A model generated the notes under the pieces. The model was given only the letters and a program-made list of their open reading frames with translations, was not told the origin of the DNA and made no database searches. Both the position numbers and the translations under genes were made by a program. A stretch of DNA of 64,000 nt from Lichenostomus cassidix. Its lineage: Eukaryota > Chordata > Aves > Passeriformes > Meliphagidae. The stretch's first letter is position 1. Every line of letters starts with the position of its first letter. The stretch is taken from contig CM039182.1 of the NCBI GenBank assembly GCA_008360975.2, forward strand, positions 145,518,656 through 145,582,655, in the 5' to 3' direction. Below, piece after piece: positions 50,148 to 62,557 of the stretch.

Positions 50148-50545
50148 TAAGGAACCTCTGGAGCCCTCTGGTCCAGTTGCCTACTTGGAACAGGACTGTT
50201 GTCAACATCAGGATATCTGGATCAGGCCAGCTGGGCTTGACACATCCAGGAGTGAAAACCTCCATGGATAGAGGGTCCAGTCTGAACATCCCATGCCAGT
50301 CTGTTATATTTATGTCACTGTGGGAGAGTTTGGCTCCATCACCTCTGCAATTTTTCTTCAAGTAGCGGAAAGCAGAGCTCAGATTGTCCCTCAGCCACCT
50401 TTTCATGAGAGTGAGTAGTGTGAGCTTCCTAAAGCTCATCCTGTAGGAAGTGCTTAGACTCCCAATTATCCTGATAATCCTCTGTGCAGCCTCTCCAGTT
50501 TTTTAACGTAATAGTCCTGATGTATCCAGTTCATATTAGCAGACT
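50148..50545 (-). repeat. Old CR1 LINE fragment
   Basis: Reads backwards as CR1: GGAACCTCTGGAGCCCTCTGG, TCCAGGAGTGAAAACCTCCATGG-like, GAGAGTTTGGCTCCATCACC, AAGCTCATCCTGTAGGAAG, CCTCTGTGCAGCCTCTCCAG. Divergence is high, with short deletions, and the tail at the left edge is missing. An ancient subfamily is likely. Positions after about 50505 are uncertain. Confidence 0.75.
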
Positions 50546-52355
50546 TATTCCGTGTTTTTGGTGAAACTCTCCTATGCTGTACTCTGTCTCTGTGGTTTGG
50601 TTTATAGGCTTTTTTTGGGTAAGTGGAGAAAAAAATGTAAAATGTGAGAAAAAGGTTGAGAAACCGTGTGGGAATTTTCTTTAAACTCCAAACAGGTTGA
50701 AGTCTGAATACTCAAAAAAACATCACCAAGGCCACAAAAGCAACAAACAAAAACCCCCAACCTTTCCCTGTTACTTCTCTTCTCTATCATCTTGCAGCCA
50801 AAATTCAACAGTGATCTAATATCTTGAAATGACTAAGATTTCTGAGCAGAACTTTTGCTTGTCTGTTTTAACAGCAATCCAAATTACTATGTTAAATTCA
50901 GCATACTGAAGCTGAGTGCAAAGAAAAGTTTTCTGGCAGTGAAAGAAGTTTTTAAGGCATTTAGACTACACAAAAGTATGAATTGCTTTTCTGTTTCTGC
51001 AAAGAGGAAAGCTGGATGGCTTAAAAGATTGCTTCCAGGGTGGACTGCTTCAGGGAATATAGGACATTTATTCAACTGACACATACCAAGATGCTTTTTT
51101 ATGTGATAGGTTCTCATCTTACAAAGGTGATATTTCTCTCACATGTACAGGTATGTGAACAAGTCTGTATTTCCATGTTTTCAGCTGTAAAAAATGACTA
51201 AGGCAGATATTCCTTTAGCTGACCATCTTCTGAGAACTTGTGTGAAGGTACCCTCTGGTGACCTGATAATTAAAGGGCCAAAATTAACCACTTTTCCTGT
51301 TCATGGCCATAAGACTTTCATTTCCTTCTGGACTTGATTCCACTCCAAGGAAGACAAAGAAAATATACAAAATTTTGTTTGATCTTTTTCTGTTAGAGAG
51401 GAATTAGACAGCTAAAGGGGAGAGTGCAGAATCTCCTAGGCTGGAACTTCCCGGGCTAATTGTTGATCAGGCCAACAGAGTCATGTCCATGTATCAGCTG
51501 TTTTTTTTGAAAGTCAGTGTGAAGTCTTTATCAGAATTGTTTTGTTTAGATGATGGGATGGTGGATGCTGGGTCAAAACCCAGCAAAATCAAGGAAAACA
51601 AAACAATAAAAAATATTGCTGCAAGAGAATGGAAGAAATGCCAAGACTGAGAGTGACAACTGAAGTCCTGCCACAATTTAGGGTTTTAATTCCGGGAATA
51701 AATAGAAGGTCCATTACTTTGCTTTGAAATAACTTGGCACAAAACCTCTCCCTTGAATTTAAACAAAAGCCAGTGCAAAAGGATTCAAAGAAAGACTAGA
51801 AAAGCACCAAGATAAAAGTTCTGACTTTCTAAGAAATTTTGACATTTAAGCCTTTGTTTTCATTCTAAGTTAGAATGGAATCAAATGCTCAAGTTTTATG
51901 AATATGAAAATGGTCAAAATATAATTGAGATTCAAAAACATCTTGACAGATTGATTCTTATTTTGTGTATTTCAATCACTTTCACATCTTTTCATGGTGT
52001 GTGATTAATGTTGTTCTATATGTTAATGTAGGTGACTTCTGGAAGTGACTACGTGGTTGTTGAAATAATTATATTAATTATTTTCCAAATCATAAAGGAC
52101 AACTGCTATTAGCAAAGATTGAAATATCTTATTTCCTTTGATGAATCAGTGTCCTCATATGTGGTTTTCTTCATCAAAATGTGCAACATTTTAATACAAA
52201 TTATTTAATTATACCACAAGTAGAAGATTCTGTAATCTAGATGCTCAAGCATTTCACTACAGGAAACAGGAAAGGAATTGATTATCAGATGGGCTGTTTC
52301 AGTCACTTCTAGCTAGCAGATGCCCTTAAATACTTTTACCAAGATAAACTCAAAG
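50546..52355. other. Unique AT-rich non-coding sequence
   Basis: No gene or recognised repeat is seen in this stretch. Confidence 0.5.
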
Positions 52356-52716
52356 ACTGGAGAAAAGGATACTGAGGGGAGACCGCATATCTGTCCACAG
52401 CTTTCTGACAAGGGAAGCAGAGGGGCACGCACTGATCTCTTTGGGGACAGTGACAGGACCCAAGGAGATGGCCTGAAGCTGAGTCAGGGGAGGTTTAGGT
52501 TGGATATCAGGAAAAGGTTCTTCCCCCAAAGGGTGTTTGGGCACTGAAACAGCTCCCCAGGGCAATGGTCACAGTACCAAGCCTGGCAGAGATCAGAGAG
52601 CATTTGGACAGTGCTTTGGGCACACAGTGGAATTCTTGGGCTGTCTTGTGCAGGGCCAGGAGCTGGACTCGATGATCCTGTTGCTTCCCTTTCAACTCAG
52701 CATATTCTATGTATCT
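52356..52716 (+). repeat. CR1 LINE 3' end
   Basis: ATACTGAGGGGAGACCGC, CACTGATCTCTTTGGGG, GGCCTGAAGCTGAGTCAGG, GGTTGGATATCAGGAAAAGG, AAAGGGTGTTTGGGCACTG, TGGACTCGATGATCC and the end TTTCAACTCAGCATATTCTATG follow the CR1 3' end order. The same subfamily type occurs at 9924-10550 and 58880-59830. Confidence 0.96.
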
Positions 52717-53995
52717 TGTATTGTAGTATGTCAGCAATGATACATGACATTGTTTTGAGATACCATGAAATAAGGTAAAAAATAAAAATAAAGCCATTGA
52801 ATAAGTAGGAAAAAATCTGTTATCGAAAGTTGTCATTGTTTTTTATTTTTTCCCCAGACAACAACCCCCCCCAAATAAATACATGAATTATGCTTTCTTG
52901 AACCTTTCTCTTCCCCTAATCTTCCATTAGCTATATTGGTACAGTTTCCTCTGAAAGCAGTAGCAGTTTTGTGTGCTACATTGTCCTAAGGGCAGGAAAG
53001 GCAAATTTAACTAACTCCATTAGAAATTTCTTAAAGCTCATTAAAAAGCAGAGCCCAGAGACTGCTTAAAGTATCGGTGTCATTCTGCAGAGTAAAATGC
53101 AGTGATACATGCAAATAGAGCTGACCTTGCTGAGGCTGAAGCTGTTGAATGTGCATTCTCCAATATCTTTGCCTTCTTTTACAGCTATGTAACTTATGCC
53201 TAAGGGAACATTTAAAGGAAATGTAAAAATCTGGCTCCCACAAGAGAGAAGAAAAGATGTTCAAAGTAAAATTAGGAGTGTAGAGCTTGCAGGCAGAAAA
53301 TGGCATTGTTAGGGAAATCATGGCACATTTTAAATAGAAATCAATTCTCAAAAAGAGATTGAAAGATGCGTTAATTTTACTTCAATTTAATGTTACAAGC
53401 ACAACATGAAAGTGTCTTGCCTATATGTAACAGTTTCAGTTCCCATGGATAGGTCTGGATGATCTGTTTTTTCCAAAACAATCTGCCTGCAAGTTTTATG
53501 ACAAATATTATCATTACTGAGATTATGAAGAGATCTTTTCCTATTCTGCTGCATTCCACCAGATGAAAGATTTTATTCCCAAAGAATGACAAATGTAGAA
53601 CAATTTCAGTTTCAAATCAATAAGTTCTTTCTTGTTTATCAGAACCCCAGGTAGGCATTTTTTATTTTTACTTCATCCTCACAGAGAATAAATGGTGAGG
53701 AATAAATGTAATACATTTGAACCTTTTTTTTAAATGTTTTTCACTTGTTTTTTGCTCCTTTCCACTTCTCCATTCCATCTTACATTTTACACTGGAGCAG
53801 AAACAAAACTGCTGAAGATGAAGGCAAAATATAATTACTTGAGAGCAGTTGGTAACACTACTCTTTAAAAAAAAAAATTTTATATTTCTGAAAATGATGG
53901 AAGACCTTGCAATAGATTTCAGTACTCTTCCATTACCAGATTTTCAGAAGATAACACTGAAAATCTGGCTCTAGGTGGTCTTCTTTCAGCAAAAG
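52717..53995. other. Unique non-coding sequence
   Basis: No gene is seen. The 106-codon minus-strand frame at 53031-53351 has no recognisable domain. Confidence 0.5.
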
Positions 53996-54056
53996 CTTTG
54001 GACCAGATGACCTCCAGGTGTCCCTTCCAACCTAAACCATTCTGTGATTCTGTGAA
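53996..54056 (+). repeat. Short CR1 LINE 3' tail
   Basis: TTTGGACCAGATGACCTCCAG, GTCCCTTCCAACCTAAACC and the tail ATTCTGTGATTCTGTGAATGG are the last 60 bases of an ATTCTGTG-type CR1. Severely 5'-truncated copies like this are common for CR1. Confidence 0.9.
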
Positions 54057-54658
54057 TGGACCTCCATGAACTGCTTTATTATTGAAGAAAAAGATATTTT
54101 TGTGAAGAATGAAAAATCCCTTTTTACCATGTCCCAACTAGCACAACTTTGGAGTGAGATTCTAGGATGAATGGTGTCTTAATACAAACCTACACTTCAA
54201 ATCTCTGATTTCTTTCAGCTCTAACTAAAACCATTAGCAGTAACTCAAGATTACTCTGTACTATTAGGAGAAATTGATCTATGTAGCATTCAGTTTTGAG
54301 AGTAACTTGTCATTCCTACTTTCTGTCCTTTTTCCTCCTTCTCTTCCAACATTTTTTTCTCAGCAGAAGGGGCAACTTCAATTAGTTAAGAGCAATATTT
54401 TCTCACAGGCATCAACTAAAACCAAGATAGCATAAACTGTGCTTTGCATGCTTGTCTGGTAGTTGCTACACCTCACAATTAAGGGCAAATGGCGCACCAA
54501 GGATTAACACTAAAAGTATCACCTGTAAATTTGTTTGGTTTTGCTTCAGGTTTTTGGTTTGGTTTGGATAATTAAAGAAATGCAAATGGATCCTTTTAGA
54601 AAGAAATTTCCTTCTTCTTGCTCCCTATAGTCAGCAAATTAGGGAGACACCTTTTTTT
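54057..54658. other. Unique non-coding sequence
   Basis: I see no gene and no recognisable repeat between the two CR1 pieces. Confidence 0.5.
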
Positions 54659-54960
54659 CATAGAATTATAGAATATTTTGAATTGGAAAGGGCCTTAGAG
54701 ATCGCCTAGATCCCACTGCCCTGCTGTGGGCAGGGATGCCACCCACTATAAAAGCTTTCCCAGGGGCTCATCCAGCCTGGCCTTGAACAATTCCAGGAAT
54801 GAAGCATCCACATCTTCTCTGGACAGCTTGTGCCACGGCCTCACCACCCTCACAGTAAAGAATTTCTTCTTAACATCTAAGATTAACCTCTCCTCTTTTT
54901 GTTTTAATACCTATTCCCCTTGTCTTGTCACTATCTGCCTCTGTAAAAAGTCTCCCTCCC
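54659..54960 (-). repeat. CR1 LINE 3' end fragment
   Basis: Begins CATAGAATTATAGAATATTT, then TTGGAAAGGGCCTTAGAG, GTGGGCAGGGATGCCACCC, CATCCAGCCTGGCCTTGAAC, CAGCTTGTGCCACGGCCTC, ACAGTAAAGAATTTCTTC and CCCTTGTCTTGTCAC: the CR1 3' end read backwards. The overlapping 133-codon plus-strand frame (54726-55127) is an artefact of this repeat. Confidence 0.95.
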
Positions 54961-57900
54961 TCTTTTTTTGCCATGCAGACCTGATACAGGAGCCACTAAA
55001 TGCAAAAAAAAAAAGTGTTCAAGTAAATGTATTTTATGAAAACAAGGTTGGAAAAAATAGAAACCAATCATTTTTCTTAAAAGTCCTGAATGAACTTGAG
55101 GCACCTCCTTTCGAAAATGCTGATTAGTGGTTTTGTTCTTTTGAGAAACAACTTTCTAAATACACTTTTACTTCAGTTGTAACTGTCAGCTCAATTGTGC
55201 ATCTGAAAAAGAAATTGTCATCCTGCTTTACCCAGATAACTGTGGGATGAACGAATCAAAAAATATGAGCACATAATATAATTTAATTTGCTAATATCAT
55301 GTATTTTACCTCTTAAGAAACTTGTGGCTCTGTTGTTAATAATCAAGTCATAGGTCTCAGCACATCAATTGACTTAGATAAAAATTATTGTAAAACATGT
55401 TAAAAAACTAAATGTTGAAATCCAGGGCTTCACAACTGTAAAAACTGGCTCCTTAACAAAGCCATTGCTAGACAGAGGCAAACCAAACAATTTACAATAA
55501 CTAAATTATAATAATTATTGTCCCTCAAACGTCATTAAATTGTTGCTAAAACCTTGCAGAAATGGTGTGAGAAGGAACATAAATTTAATCCTGGTTCCAA
55601 TCTTAGCTGTTTTAGTGCACATTTAAGGTATTATAATCCTCAGGAAAAAGGTATTTTAATAAAATGTAGGAAAGAATTGAAAAGCAAGAATAGTATTCCA
55701 ATAGATTGCAATGAACAATGTGGATTTAATGTGTCTTTTCTTCTTGTGCTTATGCAATTTTCAGGCAATAATTAGAAAAAATATTATTAAAATTTGTGCA
55801 ATTTGAGGTTTATTTTAAAAAGCCAGAACCAAGAATCTTTCTCTCCTCCCTTGTAATAAAAGTAATTTGGTCCAGATACTCTTTTGCCTTACATAATCTC
55901 CTTTTCATATTTCTATCTTTCATCTTTGCAAAACAAGTGATGCTGGTGTAGTAATATTTTATATCCCTGATACTAATTTCTTCTATCAAATACATTTGAC
56001 AAAGTTAAATACCAAATCAATTTTTCTCAGAAATTCAGACCTGCATAGCACAGCATAAACAAAAAAAATAATTATTTCTAAATACCACCTCAGGACAGGA
56101 TTGAAAGTATATAATCAACTTAGTCATCTACTGTGATAGGTGATGTTCTGCCTTCCACAGAATTTGTGTCTTTTTTACTTCCTGTCTGTGGTGTGTCAGG
56201 AAAAATGGAATGAAGAGAAATAGGATGAATTGAAACATAAACTCATTGAAGAGCATTCGTAAAAAGATTTATTGAGAGAAATATTTTGGTCCAGAACGGT
56301 TGATCAGAATCAATCTAATATATAATAAAAATTTTAAAATATAATTTCAAGGAAAAGTTAAATGCCCCAGACAGCAGCTATTGTCCTTCTGAATCTCTCT
56401 GACTCTTTGAACAGCTGATGGAGAATTGACATGGATCAAAGCCTAGCAGCACCAAAACAGAGGTAAATGGCACTGTTAGGCAGAGATTGTATCCATCCTG
56501 GTAACAATCAACAGCATCACTAGAGGACTGTTTCCCCACTATTTAATAACAAAAATGGTATTTATGTAATTTACATTTTGCCTGTGAAAAGGGGTTTATA
56601 AGTATTTAATTTTTAAGTGTTGTCCCACAGTCCCAGGCCTTTGAGGGCTCTAGTGAATATTGATATATGTGATATTGGGTGTGTAGACGCTGGCCAAGTC
56701 ACCAGCTGTCCTCATCTGCCCTGAGCTGTGCTGAAACCCCTTCCTCTCTCAGACAAGAACATTCCCAATGTCGGGAGACCAAAAGTTCACAGACTTATCA
56801 CAAACCCCTTCTTGCTCTGAGCCATGTGTCTACCTGGAAAACTCTGGCTCACAGTCTCCATCTGGGTTCTTCCTGAATAAAAAAACGAAAATAATCTCTT
56901 GCACAGCAGTGTCTCAAATGCCATTATGCATTGTCACAGTCGCCTGCATGTTAAAACAACTTTTGCTACCCAGCAGGAGTCATCCTGACACAATTGCTGA
57001 ACAGAGCACTTTGGGCCAACCTTGTCCAATCCAGCACTATTTCAGCTCCCGTGGAAAAGTGCAGCCTGTGACATACTTATTCCTGCATCATAAAGAGACC
57101 ATGTAAACTCTGAACATGAGTCACACAGACTGGAGTTACACTGTATTTTCCCTCATGGTCCTTCCCAAAACAATCCTCTTTCCTTTCCTCTGCCCCTTTG
57201 CTGTTTCTAGGCTAATTATAAACTCAGTGTGTCACCATAGAATATTTTATATCAGGCTCACCCAGAAAGTTTTCCCTACAAAGCTAAAAGATATTCTTTT
57301 GAAGAATGAGGATTCTCAATTAATGGTCTCCCCTTCCCTCCACTTGCTGCCCACCAGGCTGTCTCTTTGCTCTTTTTTAAAAATGTTATTCCCTTTCTCT
57401 TTCTTCTATTTACTCATATAATTACTTTGTTGTTGAACTCTGTTTATTTTTGAGGCAGCATCCCAGAAGAAATTTGCAAATTTGCATTTGGTACAATTTA
57501 TCTTATTTGTGTTTGGAGATATTGGAGACATTCTATCTAGCTCTTGTCTCTGCCAGTCTCCAAAGGAACCTCATTTTGCTCCAATCCTCTCTTCTGCTGC
57601 AAGGTTATCCTTCACATCAGCACCAGAAGATGACTCCTGTGAGAGCTAGCAAAACTCCCAACACCATCCAAGGTGTGTCCCTTTCTGTGGGGACATATTG
57701 GTGCTTCATGACTCACCCTCAGCATGGTGTGGGGAGAGGGAAAAGAGCCAGCAGTGCTTCTGGACACAGTGCATGGCCCAAAGCTGTGATGACTCCATCT
57801 GTCCAGCCCCTAACTGGACATCTTGGGGCGCTGCCCACACCCAGTCTGTGTCCCTGTATCCAGTCCCTGTTTCCCTGTCATGAAGACAGAGCTGACTTGA

Positions 57901-58879
57901 TCCCAGCTAAGCTCAGGACATGAGCAAACACTGGCAGTGACCACAGGGAGCTGGGTTGGAGTGCAGGTTCAGTCCTGAGCATCACAACGGGGAGGGCAGC
58001 CTCTGGGATGTAATTTAGATCTGTCAAAAGACAGATGAGCCTTTAATGGGAATAGTGCCTGGGCCACCTGTGATGGATTAGCACCTCCATGGCTCACCTA
58101 TAGGCCAGGTCTCTGCTGGCAGAGCAGAGCCAGCAGGGGTTGTCTCTGTGACAGTGCTTGTGGTGGGGATTGGCTCAGGTGAGTGGTGAGGAAAGACATA
58201 GATCTGGATTGCAGAGTGTATTGTGGTTTGAACAAACAAAATGACACTTTAGGCTCCAAGAACTGGTGGCTCTGGAGGAGAGCAGTTGGTGTGCTGGTGA
58301 AAGAGCCAGCATACCTCGGGCAGTGGCTGCTGTTTGGATGACTTTTGGTGGCCTGAAAAGCTGCAGCTGCCAGATGCAGCTGTATTCCCATTTCCTTTGG
58401 TCTGCTGGTTTAGGCTGCAGGGCTTCCATTTACAGGATTCTTTTTTCCTTTCTCCTAGCCACAGGGGAGCTTATCAGATAAAAGAACTTGGTGGAGTGAC
58501 AAAGATTGATTAACACTGAGGTGGAATGGGATTTTTATTTCTGCCTCCATAAACACCTGAGTGGCAGTCAGATGTGTGTGACTGTGGTCTTATCAATAAC
58601 AGTTTATGTGAGATGGGTTTGAACTAAAACATTTTGTATTTAGACATCTAAATCTTGGGAGACATAAATCTTAACAATATTAGGTAAAGGAATCATTTTC
58701 TGTACTATTTCAGCATCACGGAATGGCTGTAATAAACAGGAAATGTTTCAGAAAGATGACAAAAGCTGTGCAACATGATTTGGGGGTATTCCAAGGGGTA
58801 ATTCCCCCAAAATTAAAGTCAATATGTGAAATTTTGTCTGAAATATTTAAGAAGATGGTAGAAGGCATATTTCAGATGC
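54961..58879. other. Non-coding stretch, partly GC-richer
   Basis: No gene is supported. The longest ATG frame of the window (157 codons, plus strand, 57450-57923) lies here; it is rich in Ser, Leu, Pro and Gln, has no domain I know and no clear splice or polyadenylation context. The possible LTR-like patch at 56660-56945 is listed separately. Confidence 0.45.
56660..56945 (+). mobile_element. Possible LTR-like remnant (weak)
   Basis: A moderately GC-rich block contains GTGTGTAGACGCTGGCC, a CTTCCTCTCTCAGAC tract and an AATAAA at about 56876-56881 followed by a short downstream part, roughly the order of an LTR U3-R-U5. I could not find paired ends or a target duplication, and I do not recognise the family. 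It may equally be unique sequence. Confidence 0.2.
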
Positions 58880-59553
58880 TCAGCCCAGTTCTCTTCAACA
58901 TCTGCATTAATGCCCTGGACACAGGACTCAAAGGAATATGAAGCAATTTTGCTGACAGCACTAAATTGGGAGGAGCTGTTGAGTCCCTCAAGGACAGGGA
59001 TGCCCTGCAGAAAGACCTCAACAAATCAGAGAAATGGGCAATACCAGCTGTATGGAGTTTAACAAGGGCAAGGGCTGGGTTCTGCACCTGGGATGGGACA
59101 GCCCTGGGTGTATGGATAGACTGGGCAGTGAGAGGCTGGAAAGCAGCTGTGGGAAGGGATCTGGGGGTCCTGGTGGATGGCAAGCTGGATCTGAGTCAGC
59201 AGTGCCCTGGCAGCCAGGAGAGATAACCCTGTCCAGGGGGCGTCAGGCACAGCATCACCAGCTGGGGAAGGGAGAGGATTGTCCTGCTCTGCTCTACTCT
59301 GCTCTGCACTGGGAAGGTCTCAACTTGAGTCCTGGGGGCAGTTTCGGGTTCCACAATATGAAAAAAATATATTAGAGAGTGTCCAAAGGAGGGTAACAAG
59401 GATGGTGAAGGGCCTTGAGGGAAAGCCATGTGAGGAGTGGCTGAGGGCACTGGGTCTGTTCAGCCTGGAGGAGACTGAGGGAGACCTCATTGTGGTCTGC
59501 AGTATCCTTAAAGGGGAAGCAGAGGGGATGACACTGATCTCTTCACTCTTGTG
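58880..59553 (+). pseudogene. CR1 ORF2 C-terminal half, broken
   Basis: One frame gives PVLFNICINALDTGLKGI, a TGA stop at 58939-58941, then SNFADSTKLGGAVESLKDRDALQKDL. Motif C therefore reads FADS (58948-58959), with Ser in place of the second catalytic Asp of FADD. The frame then drifts, returns as GRDLGVLVDGKLDLSQQC (about 59155-59205), and switches to another frame for the C-terminal block VQRRVTRMVKGLE to [15 protein letters not shown] (about 59370-59530). At least one stop and two frame changes rule out a working protein. Confidence 0.88.
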
Positions 59554-59830
59554 ACCAGTGCCAGGACTTGGAAAAACAGCATGAAGCTGAGTCAGAGGAG
59601 GTTTAGGCTGGAAAATAGGAAAACATTTTTTGCCCAGAGGGTGGTTGGGCACTGGAATGGCTCCCCAGGGAAGTGGTCACAGCACCAACCCTGGCAGAGC
59701 TCAAGAAGTGTTTGGACAATGCTCTCAGGCACATGGTGTGACTCCTGGGCTGTCCTGTGCAGGGACAGGAGTTGGACTCAATGATCCTGAGACATTCCTT
59801 CCAACTCAGCGCATTCTATGATTCTATGAT
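58880..59830 (+). mobile_element. CR1 LINE, last ~950 bp, 5'-truncated
   Basis: Begins inside reverse transcriptase (PVLFNICINALDTGL) and runs through the C-terminal ORF2 block (QRRVTRMVKGLEGK, LRALGLFSLEE at about 59370-59480). The non-coding 3' end follows, with GAAGCTGAGTCAGAGGAGG, CCCAGAGGGTGGTTGGGCAC and TGGACTCAATGATCCTGAG, finishing at TTCTATGATTCTATGAT (about 59814-59830). It is the most complete CR1 3' part in the window and keeps its tail. Short in-frame stops and shifts make it inactive. Confidence 0.96.
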
Positions 59831-60690
59831 CTGATTGCTCCATTTCTCATGCATCACTTTGTAAGGGAGAATTAAAAGGGATGTGGTTAAATTACAGCTG
59901 CTTTTAAAACCTGAACAAGAACATACCTCCCTGGGGTTTTGGGAAGATCTCTTCTTTACACAATAAAGGCTCAATTTTTTGAATGCAACAGATTAGCTAT
60001 TATTATTTTTGCAGAATAATAAACTGAGGACTGTCTGGGATCCAAATCCTGGTTTTCAGTCAGACTTGGAAAACAAGCAGGCTGTAATTTTGGCAATTTG
60101 GGCTAAGTAGGACCTTGAGAAGGTAAGTAACAGCGTCTGTTCTCATCACTGTGGGCCATGTGTGGATGAAGGGAGCCACAACAGACAACTTAGATTAGTG
60201 ACTGCTGTTTAATCCATTTTCTGCAGACCTTGGTAAGGCTTCCACCCAATATGGCATATCAAGGCTAAAATTCCTTTGTGGAATTTCTCCTTTCACTTCT
60301 GCCAGCAAAGCCTTTTGTTCATGATTCTCTCTGTTGCTCACAGTCCTAATTGGGAAGCAAGGACCCATTTACAATGAAGCTGCCACCTCAGACTAGGCTA
60401 AAGGAAAACTTCAAAATTCAATAGCAGGTGCTGGGAGTCAGTTCACATCTCCTCTGTGCTGGATAACAAGAGAAGGATGAAGTTTGCATGCACCCATGTG
60501 GATGTTTGCACCAGGTAAAAAAAAAAAAAGTTACCTCTCCTGAGAGCTTCTCAATCTGAAACCAGAAGCTTGTCTTGACCCTCCTTTTCTATGCTATATA
60601 TAAATAAGTAAATACCATTTTTTGTGTTCTGAGCTCTGTGTTAAGGGCCACTTGACTCTTCTCAATAACAAAAAAACCTTCCTGTGTTTT
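59831..60690. other. Unique non-coding sequence
   Basis: No gene or recognised repeat. A short A run lies at about 60517-60529. Confidence 0.5.
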
Positions 60691-60696
60691 CTATTT

Positions 60697-61259
60697 TGTG
60701 GCTTCGCTCGGTCTCGGGTCTGGGCAGCACGCCCCAAAGCCACAACGAAAGGGCGGGCTGCCACGCTGCATGCACACCAGGAGTGCCCTGGCAGCAAAGC
60801 TCACTGGCCAGTCTGTGGAGTCCTCGGGGGACGCAGGCAGGCAGGAACCGAGGTGAGACGGAAGAATGTGTGGCACGCAGTCTGCAGTCTTCCAGGGATT
60901 TTATTTAGGGTTTCCGGGTGAAGGTCCAGGGACAGCGAAGGGGGACGGAGAGACGGGGACGGACGAAGGGCTGGAAGTCTGGAGGCTGTGAGCCCTGAAC
61001 AGACAGTTGGCAGGGATTTTCAGGGAAGGGAGAAGGGGCGGGGTTAGCTCCAGAGAGCCAACCCGGGAAGGTCGAGGGAAGAGGGAAAGGGGTACAAACC
61101 AATAGTTTCGCGATGGGGGAGGGTACAAAATTCAAAAGAACCAATCATGTACAGTACTAAGAAGAACAAAGAAGAAACTTCTAAAACATAATCCATCTAG
61201 GGAAGGGGGCAGGGTAGAGAGCAGAATCAATGATAAACTTGCAGGCATGCACTGCAACA
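60697..61259 (-). mobile_element. GC-rich solo LTR with perfect 6-bp target duplication
   Basis: CTATTT at 60691-60696 is repeated exactly at 61260-61265. Between them lies a 563-bp element starting TGTGGCTTCGCTCGG and ending ATGCACTGCAACA, so TG...CA. Minus-strand sense is suggested by TTTATT (reverse of AATAAA) at 60900-60905, leaving about 200 bp of R-U5 to the left. The upstream part on that strand contains a GC-box (GGGGCGGGG, 61035-61043, plus strand) and CCAAT-type words (about 61099 and 61140). It is far richer in G+C and CpG than its surroundings, which suggests a fairly young insertion. It is a different family from the LTRs at 37359 and 63126, though the 6-bp duplication points to the same integrase class. 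Confidence 0.94.
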
Positions 61260-61265
61260 CTATTT

Positions 61266-62557
61266 GCCTTTTTTTTTTTTTAATTTTATCATATCTTCCA
61301 GAGATAGCCTTCCAGGGATCAGATATGATGGCCACATGGAAAGAGAAAAAAGCATTCAGCATTTTTTTCTCTTTCACATTTCTCAATTATTTTCCAGTGG
61401 ACACATAACCAGCTCCTTCAGCAGAATTCATTTCTGGCCACAAGGTTGCTCAGTGGGCCCTGACAGATATGACACTGCAATCTCCCTGTGTCATTTCAGG
61501 ATGCTGCAGCATCACAGCTGAGATTGGCACTTAACAGAATTTGTGCTGATGGTATTGGAGCTAGAATAAACACCAGTGTGAGAGCCTAAAATGTTTAAAG
61601 GCAAAATTTGGCATGAATCTTAAAAAGAATGAGGGAGCTATAATGGAACAGAAGGACCAGTGTATGAGGGAAACAAAAGATTGGGTAGAAAAATGAAGAA
61701 AAAAAGAAAAATAGAGAGGAGTTCTAGATCACAAGGTTGGGAGACTGAATATTGCAGAGGAGAGAAAGATAAAGAAATTGTAGCAATATTTTCTGGGCAG
61801 TTTTTTAACACTGTCATAAATTCATTCTATCCTCAGTGTGCCATTCAGTAGTTTAGTCAATACAATGACAGGGCAATCACTCATGTGATTCATTTGTAAA
61901 AAGCATTTTGATATTCCCTGAATATTACACTTCCTCTCTTGTGGTATTAATAGCTCTGCAGCACAGAAGTCCCAATTGTTTCTTTACTTCTTTTACCTTT
62001 CCTTACTAATTTTCTTGATTGTCTTTGATTCTTTCCATGGCTTTGCATTTATGGTAGACTCCACATTAATACTGCCTGAAAAGTGATGCAGTTTTGTTTG
62101 TTGTTGGGGTGGATGGCCACACTAGTGGAGGGAGTGGAGAATCTGGCTCTACTTCAGTGTCATGGGTTCATGGGTTGCTTTTTGGGTTTTTTTTCCAGAA
62201 ATTGTGAATAGTATTCCTTTCTCATATTTTCTGTCTTGTATGCATATTTAGAAATTATTATATTTGATCTTTTTAATGTGTTTCTATAACACTGAGCCAT
62301 ATGGAGTTCCTACTCTTATCTGGGACCTGTTGATATCATAATACACAATTATTGCTAGTGTTGCACAGCAACAAGACCATGCAGTATTTAGGAATGAAGT
62401 TGCATTGGGGATCTAGGCTTTATATTTCTCTCATATCTGTTCCTAAAAAGGAAATTTAGTAACTTATCAGTAAGTTCCAATTTTTTTGTTTTTGTTTTTA
62501 CATACAAGTTGTTCTTCGTCCACATCTTTATAACTACTTCAGCTGTCCAATCAAGGC
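61266..62557. other. Unique AT-rich non-coding sequence
   Basis: A T run follows directly at 61270-61282. No gene or other repeat is recognised. Confidence 0.5.
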
